Assembly (NCBI GenBank): GCA_902778995.1
Contig: CACYZW010000024.1
Location: forward strand, 1 to 49,632
Source of the DNA: an uncultured Eubacteriales bacterium
GTDB lineage: Bacteria > Bacillota > Clostridia > Christensenellales > Aristaeellaceae
Direction: 5' to 3'
DNA length: 49,632 nucleotides
Shown: piece by piece, positions 10,861 through 19,420 of the stretch
Position numbering within the stretch: position 1 is the first letter of the stretch
Layout: every line of letters begins with the position of its first letter
Position numbers and translations under genes: made by a program
Notes under the pieces: generated by a model
What the model was told of the DNA's origin: nothing
Databases searched by the model: none
Seen by the model: the letters and a program-made list of their open reading frames with translations, nothing else

Positions 10861-13794
10861 TCAGTCGCCGGCATTGACATCGGGCTTCATGTTTCGGACG
10901 TACAGGTTTTCAAAGTCCGAGGGATGGAGCGGCCTGGAGAAGTAATAGCCCTGCACCATCGCGCACCCCAGGTCCTTCAGCAGCCTGAGCTGCCCCTGGG
11001 TCTCCACGCCCTCGGCGACGACGGGAATTTTCAGATTCCGGGCGATGTCGAGGATCAGCGCCACCAGCTGGATGTCCTTTTCGTCGTGCTCGATGTTCCG
11101 TATGAACGCCCTGTCCATCTTGAGCACATCGACGGGCATGGCGGAGAGCATGTTCAGCGACGAATAGCCGGTGCCGAAGTCGTCCATCTCCACCTCATAG
11201 CCCTTCTCGCGCAGGCTCTCCACGACGCGGATCACCTGGCCGGCGTTCTCGGTGTAGGCGGATTCGGTCACTTCCAGCTTGAACAGGCTGTGATCCAGGG
11301 CGTTGGCCTTCAGTATGCCGTCGAGGGTGTCCTCCAGCGACGGGTCGAACACGTCCACCCGCGACAGGTTGACGGAAACGGGGATCGTCACGCCGTACTT
11401 TTCCCGCCACCTCGCGATCTGGCGGGCCGCCTCGGCCCACACGTACTTGTCCACCATGCTGATCTGGCCGTTCCGCTCGAACAGGGGGACGAAGTCGTCC
11501 GGGGGGATCATGCCCAGCTCGGGATGCCGCCAGCGGATGAGCGCCTCCGCGCCCACGAGCCCCGGCGGTTCGCGCTGGATGTCGAACTTGGGCTGGTAAT
11601 AGACCTCGAATTCGCCGTCGTCCATCGCGCGGCGCAGGTCGTTGAGCAGGCGCTGCTCGAAGATTTCCCGCTCGCGCACCTTTTCGTCGAACACGATCAG
11701 GTGCGCCTTGTAATGCCCGCGGGCCATGCTGCAGGCCGTGCGCGCCATGTCGAACTGCTGCTCGGGCTCCACCTTGGCCTGCCACGGCATGACGCCCATG
11801 CGCAGGCGGATGCTCGCGTTCGGCGCCATGTCGTTCAGTTTGCCCTGCAGGCGGTCGAAGATGGCCTGGTAGGCGTCCGTGTGGCGGCAATAAATATCGA
11901 AGCGATCCGCGCCGAAGCGCCCGGCGATGCCGCCGGATGCGTCGGCAATCGCGTGAACCTCGCTGCCGAGGGCGCGCAGGACGCGGTCGCCGAATTCCCG
12001 CCCGTTGAGGGCGTTCACGGAATGGAAGCGCTCGATGTTCAGCACGATGGCGTCCATCGGGACGTCGGGGTGCTCGCGGTACATGCGGTTGGCGTATTCA
12101 AAGAAGAAATCGCGGTTGTAAAGCCCCGTCAGGCCGTCGGTCTCGGTGGCGGAGATCAGCCTGCGGGCCTTGCGCTCCGCCCGCACGCTCTTCACCATCA
12201 GCGCCAGTATCACCAACATCACGGCGAAGACGGCGCCCATCACCGCCGTCAGGTTTTCCTGGACGAATTCGGAGAGGGTCAGTTTCGAGTCCTCGGCGAT
12301 GTAGTAGGAGAGCGCCGAGTTCACGGTGGAATTTGAGATCATGCCCGTGGCCCTGGCCATGATGGAATACAATTCGGTCTGTCCCCTGGATATCGCGAAG
12401 CAAAAGTCCGTTTCGACGCCCGTCGTCAGGGTGGTCAGGTGGTACTTTTCGCAGGTCCTGGCGATATTGTTGTAGCGGTAATTGCTGATCAGCACACAGT
12501 CCGCCACGCCCTGGGAGACGGCCTTGAGGCAGTCCTGGGTGGTGGGGTAGTAGACCTTCCGCCATTCGGGGAAGTGCTCGAGCAGGAAGGCGTCGTAATT
12601 GTTGTTGCCCTCGTTGACCGCCACGATGACGTACTCCCGGTCCGGCCTGAACACCTGATCCGACATGTGCACCACCGCGTAGATGTCCGTGCTGACCAGG
12701 GGCGGCGTCATGACCAGGTTCATAATTTCGCCGTCGTAGGCGGTGAGGTTGGCGGGAAACACGCAATCCACCGCGCCCTCCTCCAGCGCCTTCAGGGCCG
12801 CGGCGGCGGTGGGATAGGCCGTCGGGACAAAATCGAGGCGGGCGTTCGCGATACACCCGGAGGCGTAGTTCAGGTAATCCTTCAGAATGCCCGTCAGCTC
12901 GCCGGTCTGGCTGTCCGCGGCGCAGAACGCCATGTAATTGTCCTGGTAGCCCACGCGGATGGGCCCGTGCGCGGCCAGCCAGTCCATCTCTTCCGTCGTC
13001 AGGAAGGCGTTCGCCCCCACCCGCTTGATGTACTTTTCAAACATCCGCTGGTTGTAGAACCGGTTTTCGTCCTGGATCCGGTCCATGGCGCTGTTCAGCT
13101 CGACCAGCAGATCGGGGCGGTTCCTGGCCACCGCGAAGTAGAAATCGGACGAACCGATCTTGCAGATCGGCACGGCGCTCTCGGAGCCGACAAAGGAATC
13201 CACCGTGACATAGGCGTCCAGTTCGCCGTCCACGAGCATTTGCAGCGATTCCTCTTCGCTGCCGGACACCTCGACCAGCTCGGCCTCGATCCGGTTTTCC
13301 CGGGCCCAGTCGATGTAGAAGTCCGTCTGTATGCTGCCCTTGTTCACGCCGACCCTTTTCCCCGTCAGCGTGGTGATATCCGTCCGGGAAATCTCCCGGT
13401 TGTCCGGCGCGACGAACAGGTAATACTCCTCGGCGCCCATGGGCAGGGCGGAAAAGCGCATGTACGCCTCCCGCTCGGGCGTATAGGAGACGTCGCTCAT
13501 CAGGTCGATCTCGCCCTTTTCCAGCTTCTCCATCAGCTCCGACCAGCTGCCGGTGACGTATTCGAAGCTCCAGCCGGTATAGACGGACAGCTTCATCTGG
13601 TATTCGTAGGCGTAGCCGGAGCGCCGCCCGTATTGATCCATGTGGTTGAAGGACGACTCATACCAGCCGACGCGCACGGTCTTTGCCGCGTCCTGCGCCA
13701 GCGCGGCCAGCGGCGCCAAAAGCGCCGCAAGCATGATAAGGCACAGCGCGAGCGCCCCGCATCGCCTTGCGGCGGACGAAATCCGTTTTGTCAT
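10861..13794 (-). CDS. Periplasmic-binding-domain sensor phosphodiesterase (SBP_bac_3 x2, GGDEF, EAL)
   Basis: About 977 residues. A signal/anchor (about 8-33) is followed by two tandem family-3 solute-binding domains (LTGKRVGVNKGSIQTDFY is typical), which suggest sensing of amino acids or similar small ligands, and then a TM near 530. The GGDEF-like domain has RFGADRF where GGDEF is expected, so it is not a cyclase and may be regulatory. The EAL domain keeps the key residues: EALIRW, VNLSR, KLEVTES, DDFGTGYSS and EGVETQ. It should therefore hydrolyse cyclic di-GMP. The ATG at 13794 has AAGGAGG 7 bases upstream; an upstream in-frame start at 13869 lacks a site and would mask the signal. It is the first gene of the leftward signalling operon. 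Confidence 0.92.
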   Translation of the reverse strand: MTKRISSAARRCGALALCLIMLAALLAPLAALAQDAAKTVRVGWYESSFNHMDQYGRRSGYAYEYQMKLSVYTGWSFEYVTGSWSELMEKLEKGEIDLMSDVSYTPEREAYMRFSALPMGAEEYYLFVAPDNREISRTDITTLTGKRVGVNKGSIQTDFYIDWARENRIEAELVEVSGSEEESLQMLVDGELDAYVTVDSFVGSESAVPICKIGSSDFYFAVARNRPDLLVELNSAMDRIQDENRFYNQRMFEKYIKRVGANAFLTTEEMDWLAAHGPIRVGYQDNYMAFCAADSQTGELTGILKDYLNYASGCIANARLDFVPTAYPTAAAALKALEEGAVDCVFPANLTAYDGEIMNLVMTPPLVSTDIYAVVHMSDQVFRPDREYVIVAVNEGNNNYDAFLLEHFPEWRKVYYPTTQDCLKAVSQGVADCVLISNYRYNNIARTCEKYHLTTLTTGVETDFCFAISRGQTELYSIMARATGMISNSTVNSALSYYIAEDSKLTLSEFVQENLTAVMGAVFAVMLVILALMVKSVRAERKARRLISATETDGLTGLYNRDFFFEYANRMYREHPDVPMDAIVLNIERFHSVNALNGREFGDRVLRALGSEVHAIADASGGIAGRFGADRFDIYCRHTDAYQAIFDRLQGKLNDMAPNASIRLRMGVMPWQAKVEPEQQFDMARTACSMARGHYKAHLIVFDEKVREREIFEQRLLNDLRRAMDDGEFEVYYQPKFDIQREPPGLVGAEALIRWRHPELGMIPPDDFVPLFERNGQISMVDKYVWAEAARQIARWREKYGVTIPVSVNLSRVDVFDPSLEDTLDGILKANALDHSLFKLEVTESAYTENAGQVIRVVESLREKGYEVEMDDFGTGYSSLNMLSAMPVDVLKMDRAFIRNIEHDEKDIQLVALILDIARNLKIPVVAEGVETQGQLRLLKDLGCAMVQGYYFSRPLHPSDFENLYVRNMKPDVNAGD

Positions 13795-13845
13795 GGTCGG
13801 TCCTCCTTCTGCGCGGAAATTCAAGCCCGCGCGGATTATGTGACA

Positions 13846-13915
13846 ATCCATCGGGGGCGGCGTGTACACCGACCCCGCAAACCCCTTTATCCGGAAAAAA
13901 GGCCGTCTTTTCAGA
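13846..13915. repeat. Copy of the GCGGGGTCGG hairpin module in the divergent promoter gap
   Basis: On the minus strand the segment reads GCGGGGTCGGTGTACACGCC followed by GCCCCCGATGG, nearly identical to bases 37-74 of the window. It forms a GC-rich stem with a CGTGTACACG palindrome at its tip. The remainder of the 407-base gap (13795-14201) holds the two divergent promoters; no coding sequence is credible there. Confidence 0.6.
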
Positions 13916-14027
13916 GGTGATTTCAGAGCGGGTCATCCGGCGTAAAACGGATGAACGCCTTCCGCAGGAGCTGTACAATGGCGCGATGGATTTCGCCGCA
14001 GGCCCGCTGCGCGGCAACGCCCTGTTC

Positions 14028-14056
14028 ATTATACCATATCGGCCGCGCCTTTGCCA
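14028..14056 (-). promoter_or_regulatory. Promoter of the leftward signalling operon
   Basis: On the minus strand the -10 is TATAAT (14028-14033), preceded by TGG as an extended -10 within GATATGGTATAAT. A weak -35, TGGCAA (14051-14056), lies 17 bases further upstream. This places the start about 230 nt before the SBP3-EAL gene, so the leader includes the hairpin module. Confidence 0.6.
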
Positions 14057-14138
14057 TCCTCAAAAATGACAAAAATTGACGGTTTTGTCAAGGAGAAGCA
14101 CATTTTTATCCGCATATCGCCCATATGTAAAAAATCAG

Positions 14139-14167
14139 TGGACGAAAAGGCCGGCATATGGTATAAT
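14139..14167 (+). promoter_or_regulatory. Promoter of the rightward GGDEF-EAL gene
   Basis: -35 TGGACG (14139-14144), 17-base spacer, -10 TATAAT (14162-14167) with an extended TGG. The string GCATATGGTATAATT is repeated exactly before the AddB-like gene at 34674-34688. Confidence 0.7.
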
Positions 14168-14201
14168 TATATTGGTGATTTATACTGAGGGGGCACTGTC
14201 T

Positions 14202-15983
14202 GTGTACACATTTCCTACGGAAGCGCGAAAAGTCCTGGAGGCCATGCCGGTGCCGCTCGCCTATTACCAGCGGGACGGGGAGGACCGGATCGTCGCCACG
14301 CTGGTTACCGACGGGCTTTGCCGGATGATGAACGCCGACCGCCAGACGCTGACTTCCCTGCTCAACGGCAGCATGTTCGACCGGATACATCCGGACGACG
14401 TCGGGCGGGTCGCCCGCATCACCGGGGAATTCTCCAAGCACCTCTGCGGCTACGACGTCATCTACCGGGGCAAATACAACCCGGACGACGATTACCACTA
14501 TATCCACTCCGTCGGCAAATTCCAGCCGACGCCGGACGGCAGCGATCTGGCGGTGATTGTGTATACCGACATTTCAAGCGCCCAGGGCGAGGGCAGGTTC
14601 CTGGTGGAAAACTACGAGCTGTTTCAAAAGGATCACTTTTACACCGACCCGGTGACCGGACTGCCCAACGGCAATTACCTGCACGAATTCGCCGACGAGC
14701 GGGTCAACCGGCTGCGGGACGGCAACCGGCAGGCGGCGCTGTTTCACTTCGACGTGCGCGGCATGCGCTCCTACAACGCCCAGTACGGCTATTCGAAGGG
14801 CGACGACCTGCTCCGCCTGGTGGCGGACGTGCTGAAGGACCACTTCCCGGACGCCATGATCGCCCGCGCCGCCGAGGACCACTTCATCGTCATCACCGAA
14901 TACACAGATTCCCGGGACGTTACCGCCACCATCGAATCGGCGAACGCCAGGATCAGGTCCGGCGCCTACGGCAACACGCTGGGCATACAGGTGGGCATAT
15001 GCCTTTACGACGCGAACACGGACACCGCCAAGGCCATGGAGCGCGCCCGCATCGCCCACAGGGACATCGGCCACGACCTGAACCGGCTGTTCGCCGTATA
15101 CACCCACGAGACGGACGAACGCTACTGGAATCAGCAATACATCCTGGAGACCTTCGAGCAGGCGCTACAGCAGGAATGGATCAAGATATACTACCAGGCC
15201 ATCATGCGGGTCAAGACGGGAAGGGCCGCCGCGCTGGAGGCGCTGGCCCGGTGGGTGGACCCCGTGCGGGGCATCATCTCCCCGGGCGAATTCATCCCCG
15301 TGCTGGAAAAATACCACCTGCTGTACAGGCTCGATTTGTACATGGTGGAGCAGTTTTTGAAGGAGCTGCCCCTGCGCGCCGAGGTCGGGCTGCCGATCAT
15401 ACCGGTATCCATCAATTTTTCCGCGCAGGATTTCGACCACGCGGACATCGTCGCCTCGCTGAACGCGCTGTTCCAGCGGCACGGGGTCGACAAGGAAAAC
15501 ATCATCATAGAGATCACCGAACAGGACGTGGCCACGGCGACCGACCGCTTCAAGCAGCAGCTCCACGACCTGCGCAACAACGGCTACCGGCTGTGGTTCG
15601 ACGACTTCGGCAGCGGGTATTCCTCGCTGAACGTGCTCAGCCAGTTCGACGTGGACGTTTTGAAGATCGACCTGGAATTCCTCCGGCACCTGGACGATCA
15701 CAACGGCGCGAACCGGCACATCATGCGCGCCATCGTGGAGATGGCGAAAAAGCTGGGCATCCGGACGCTGGTCGAGGGCATGGAGACGCAGGCGCATCTG
15801 CAGTTCCTGCGGGAAATCGGCTGCGACTTCGCCCAGGGCTTCTATTATTACAAGCCGGAATCCCTCGCCTCGATCATCTTCAAGATCCGCAAGGGCAACG
15901 CCATCCTCGCCTGCGAATCGCCCCAGGAGCGCAGGCAGCTGCGCCAGGAATGGAATGCCGCGCGCTCGAACCCCGACCCATGA
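14202..15983 (+). CDS. Degenerate GGDEF plus EAL cyclic di-GMP phosphodiesterase
   Basis: About 593 cytosolic residues. An N-terminal PAS-like domain (VLEAMPVPLAYYQRDG, then FDRIHPDDVGRVARI and a VYTDISSAQ-type end) is followed by a GGDEF-like domain whose signature is AAEDHF, hence catalytically dead, and then an EAL domain. The EAL domain has LEALARW, INFSAQD, IEITEQD, DDFGSGYSS, LKID and EGMETQ, consistent with an active phosphodiesterase. No membrane segment is seen. A GTG at 14202 is chosen because GAGGGGG lies 8 bases upstream and it starts just before the PAS-like domain; the longer frame from 14076 would begin upstream of the promoter. The next gene starts 50 bases later, so the two are probably co-transcribed. 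Confidence 0.88.
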   Translation: MYTFPTEARKVLEAMPVPLAYYQRDGEDRIVATLVTDGLCRMMNADRQTLTSLLNGSMFDRIHPDDVGRVARITGEFSKHLCGYDVIYRGKYNPDDDYHYIHSVGKFQPTPDGSDLAVIVYTDISSAQGEGRFLVENYELFQKDHFYTDPVTGLPNGNYLHEFADERVNRLRDGNRQAALFHFDVRGMRSYNAQYGYSKGDDLLRLVADVLKDHFPDAMIARAAEDHFIVITEYTDSRDVTATIESANARIRSGAYGNTLGIQVGICLYDANTDTAKAMERARIAHRDIGHDLNRLFAVYTHETDERYWNQQYILETFEQALQQEWIKIYYQAIMRVKTGRAAALEALARWVDPVRGIISPGEFIPVLEKYHLLYRLDLYMVEQFLKELPLRAEVGLPIIPVSINFSAQDFDHADIVASLNALFQRHGVDKENIIIEITEQDVATATDRFKQQLHDLRNNGYRLWFDDFGSGYSSLNVLSQFDVDVLKIDLEFLRHLDDHNGANRHIMRAIVEMAKKLGIRTLVEGMETQAHLQFLREIGCDFAQGFYYYKPESLASIIFKIRKGNAILACESPQERRQLRQEWNAARSNPDP

Positions 15984-16033
15984 CCGCCGCAGGGCCTCAG
16001 ATACCTCCCCCTGCCATCGCAAAGGAGTAATCT

Positions 16034-19000
16034 ATGTTCAGCAAGCATTTTGTATTGAACGCACAGAGCCTTTCGATCATCGAACAGCTCGGCGAGCACA
16101 TGCCGGGCGGCTTCTTCATCTACGAGGCGGACGAGCGCGAAACGCTGCTGTACGCCAACAGGGCCGTCTGCGACATATACGGCTGCGACACCCTGGAGGA
16201 TTTCAAAGCCCTGACCGGGTTTTCCTTTCGGGGCATGGTGCATCCGGAGGATTACGAACAGGTCGCCGCATCCATCAAAAAGCAGGTCAACGAGAGCCGC
16301 TACGACCAGGATTACGTGGAATACCGGATCATCCGCAGGGACGGCGAGGTCCGCTGGGTGGACGACTACGGCCACTATGTGGAATCCGACGTCTATCACG
16401 GCCTGTATTACGTGTTCATGTCGGACATCACCGACAAGCACAGGCAGGCGGAATCCGACAAGGCCGTGCGCGCCGCCGTCATCGAGGCCCTCACCCGAAC
16501 CTATGATTCGGTGTGGCTCATCCACGACATCAAGGCCGAGCTGTTCGAGCTGTACCGCGTCGACGAGGACATGGTGCATCTCATGCCCGCCCACGTGGCC
16601 ATGAAGATCACCAAATTCTCCGAAGCCCTCGCCTTCTATTCCAAGCTGGTGCTGGAGGAGGACCGGCAGCAGTTCCTCGACGCGGTCACCGTGGACAACA
16701 TCGTCAAAAACACCGGGGGCAAGGCGATCTACTCCGTGCCCTTCCGCCGGGTCTTTGAAAGCGGGGTCCGGTACTACCGGCTGGAGTTTGCCCAGCTGGA
16801 CCTGCCCGACGGCAAGACCGGCATCGTGGCCGGCTTCAGGGACGTGGACGACGCGGTGCGCAAGGACCAGCAGATCCAGCAGTCCCTTACCCTGCGCTCC
16901 GCCGTCATCGAGGCCCTTACCCGCGTCTACGACTCGCTCTGGCTGATCAACGACGTGGAAACCCAGCGCTTCGAGCTGATGCGCGTCGACAAGGATATGG
17001 TGCACCTCATGCCCGCCCATGTGGCCGTGACCCTCAAAAAGTTCTCCCAGGCCTTCGCCTTTTATTCGAAGCTGGTGCTGGAGGAGGACCGCCAGCGGTT
17101 CCTGGAGGCGGTCACGCCGGAAAACATCGTCGAAAACACGGAGAACCGGCTGATCTACTCCGTGCCCTTCCGCCGGGTCTTTGAAAGGGGCGTCCGGTAC
17201 TACCGGCTGGAGTTCGCCAAGCTGGACATCGGCAACGGCAGGACCGGCATCGTGGCCGGCTTCAAGGACGTGGACGACGAGGTGCGCCGGGACCAGCAGA
17301 TCCAGGAATCCCTCGCCCTGCGCGCCGCCGTCATCGACGCCCTCACCCGGCCCTATGATTCGGTCTGGCTCATCAACGACGTGCGCACCCAGCAGTTCGA
17401 GCTGTACCGCATCGACGAAGACATGGTCCACCTCATGCCCGCCAACGCAGCCGCGAAGCTCGCGCGGTTTTCAGACGCCTTCGCCTTTTATTCAAAGCTG
17501 GTCGTTGAGGAGGACCGCCAGCGGTTCCTGGAGGCGGTCACGCCGGAAAACATCGTCAAGAACACGGAGAACCGGCCGATCTATTCCGTGCTGTACCGCC
17601 GCATGTTCGAGACCGGCTTCCGCTACTACCGGCTGGAATTTGCCAGGCTGAACATGGGCAGCGAAAAGACGCGCATCGTGGCCGGCTTCAAGGACGTGGA
17701 CGACGAGGTGCGCAAGGACCAGCAGATCCAGCAGGCCCTCCGGGAGGCCATCGATGCGGCCAACGCCTCCAACAAGGCCAAGAGCGACTTCCTCTCCAGC
17801 ATGAGCCACGACATCCGCACCCCCATGAACGGCATCATCGGCATGACCACCATCGCCGCCAACAACCTGAACGACCGGGAGCGGGTGGCGGACTGCCTGC
17901 GGAAGATCAAGGACTCCTCCAGCCACCTGCTGTCGCTGATCAACGAGGTCCTGGACATGAACAAGATCGAGTCCGGCAAGGTGGAGCTGGTGGAGGAGGA
18001 ATTCAACCTGGCGGAGCTCATCGACACGATGCTCGCCATGACCCGCTCCCAGATGCAGGCCCACGGCCACACCTTCCGGGTGAACATCGGCAACCTGGAG
18101 CACGAGCAGGTCATCGGCGACAGCCGACGGCTGCAGCAGGTGTTCGTCAACATCATGAGCAACGCCATCAAGTACACCCCCGACGGCGGAAGGATCAGCC
18201 TCACCGTCAACGAAAGCCACACCCGGGCCCAGGATTTCGGCCATTACCAGTTCATATTCGAAGACAACGGCTACGGCATGACGGAGGAATTCCTGGAGCA
18301 CCTGTTCGAGCCCTTCGCCCGGGCCAGCGACAAGCAGACCGCCGGCATACAGGGCACCGGCCTGGGCATGGCCATCACCCGGAACCTCGTGCGCATGATG
18401 GGCGGGGACATCTCCGTGGAGAGCGTCTACGGGGAGGGCTCCAAATTCACGGTCAACATCTATTTGAAGCTTGCAAACCATTCGAAGATCGACTACGACA
18501 GCTTCCGCGACCTGCGCGTGCTGGTGGCGGACGACGACGCCGCCTGCTGCGAATCCACCTGCGAGATACTCAACGACATGGGGATGAACAGCGAGTGGGT
18601 GCTCACCGGCAAGGCCGCCGTGGATCGGGTCAAGGTGCGCCGGGATCAGGGCCGGGATTTCTACGCCGTTATCATCGATTGGAAGCTGCCGGACATAGGC
18701 GGCGTGGAGACCACGCGGCAGATTCGCAGGCTGGTGGGCGAGGACGTGCCCATCATCATATTCTCCGCCTACGACTGGACGGAGATCGAACAGGACGCCC
18801 GGGAGGCGGGGGCCAACGCTTTCGTCAGCAAGCCCCTGTTCAAGACGAAGCTGGTCAACCTCTTTGACGCGCTGGTCAACCACCAGTCCAGCCAGGCCGA
18901 CATGGAGGCGCCCCTGCGCGCGCTGGAGGAGATGAACCTGGACGGCCGCCGCATACTGCTGGCCGAGGACCAGGAGATCAACGCGGAAATCGCCACGGAT

Positions 19001-19321
19001 TTCCTGGAGATGACCGGCGTGACGGTGGATTGGGTCCAGGACGGCGAGCAGGCGGTGAAAAAGCTGGCGGAATCGCCGGACGGGTATTATTCCATGATCT
19101 TCATGGACATACAGATGCCCAACATGAACGGCTACCAGGCCGCGAAGGCGATCAGGGCCATCGACCGGCCCTACGCCAGGCAGATTCCCATCGTGGCGAT
19201 GACCGCCAACACCTTCACCGACGACGTATTGAACTGCAAAAAGGCGGGCATGAACGATCACATCGCCAAGCCCATCGACGTGGATATGCTGGCGCGGATG
19301 CTGGACACGTATGTGAAATGA
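16034..19321 (+). CDS. Hybrid histidine kinase with PAS, triplicated sensor module and two receivers
   Basis: A 1095-residue cytosolic kinase without a membrane segment. A PAS_3-like domain spans about 15-140. Three tandem copies of a 142-residue module follow (about 144-285, 286-427 and 428-569), each running from AAVI(E/D)ALTR through DxDMVHLMP and FYSKLV(L/V)EEDRQ to IVAGF(R/K)DVDD. HisKA has H-box [15 protein letters not shown] (His592), and HATPase_c has [14 protein letters not shown] and GTGLGMAI. The receivers carry Asp882 ([12 protein letters not shown]) and Asp1025 ([12 protein letters not shown]). The ATG follows AAAGGAG. The kinase-receiver half resembles the leftward kinase at 6329-9169, pointing to duplication with exchanged sensor halves. 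A hairpin terminator lies 27 bases downstream. Confidence 0.93.
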   Translation: MFSKHFVLNAQSLSIIEQLGEHMPGGFFIYEADERETLLYANRAVCDIYGCDTLEDFKALTGFSFRGMVHPEDYEQVAASIKKQVNESRYDQDYVEYRIIRRDGEVRWVDDYGHYVESDVYHGLYYVFMSDITDKHRQAESDKAVRAAVIEALTRTYDSVWLIHDIKAELFELYRVDEDMVHLMPAHVAMKITKFSEALAFYSKLVLEEDRQQFLDAVTVDNIVKNTGGKAIYSVPFRRVFESGVRYYRLEFAQLDLPDGKTGIVAGFRDVDDAVRKDQQIQQSLTLRSAVIEALTRVYDSLWLINDVETQRFELMRVDKDMVHLMPAHVAVTLKKFSQAFAFYSKLVLEEDRQRFLEAVTPENIVENTENRLIYSVPFRRVFERGVRYYRLEFAKLDIGNGRTGIVAGFKDVDDEVRRDQQIQESLALRAAVIDALTRPYDSVWLINDVRTQQFELYRIDEDMVHLMPANAAAKLARFSDAFAFYSKLVVEEDRQRFLEAVTPENIVKNTENRPIYSVLYRRMFETGFRYYRLEFARLNMGSEKTRIVAGFKDVDDEVRKDQQIQQALREAIDAANASNKAKSDFLSSMSHDIRTPMNGIIGMTTIAANNLNDRERVADCLRKIKDSSSHLLSLINEVLDMNKIESGKVELVEEEFNLAELIDTMLAMTRSQMQAHGHTFRVNIGNLEHEQVIGDSRRLQQVFVNIMSNAIKYTPDGGRISLTVNESHTRAQDFGHYQFIFEDNGYGMTEEFLEHLFEPFARASDKQTAGIQGTGLGMAITRNLVRMMGGDISVESVYGEGSKFTVNIYLKLANHSKIDYDSFRDLRVLVADDDAACCESTCEILNDMGMNSEWVLTGKAAVDRVKVRRDQGRDFYAVIIDWKLPDIGGVETTRQIRRLVGEDVPIIIFSAYDWTEIEQDAREAGANAFVSKPLFKTKLVNLFDALVNHQSSQADMEAPLRALEEMNLDGRRILLAEDQEINAEIATDFLEMTGVTVDWVQDGEQAVKKLAESPDGYYSMIFMDIQMPNMNGYQAAKAIRAIDRPYARQIPIVAMTANTFTDDVLNCKKAGMNDHIAKPIDVDMLARMLDTYVK

Positions 19322-19347
19322 GGGAATACAGGGTTTGGGAAAGGTAA

Positions 19348-19378
19348 ATGAGCGGAGGCCGCGATGGCCTCCGCTCAT
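19348..19378. terminator. Hairpin between converging kinase and LRR genes
   Basis: A perfect 13-bp stem, ATGAGCGGAGGCC / GGCCTCCGCTCAT, has loop GCGAT. It serves the kinase gene on the plus strand and possibly the leftward LRR gene. The same 31 bases occur again at 22245-22275. Only a short T-rich stretch follows (GCTTATTG). Confidence 0.65.
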
Positions 19379-19420
19379 GCTTATTGTAAGCCGAGATCGT
19401 CCTTGGACGGTTTGTATATC

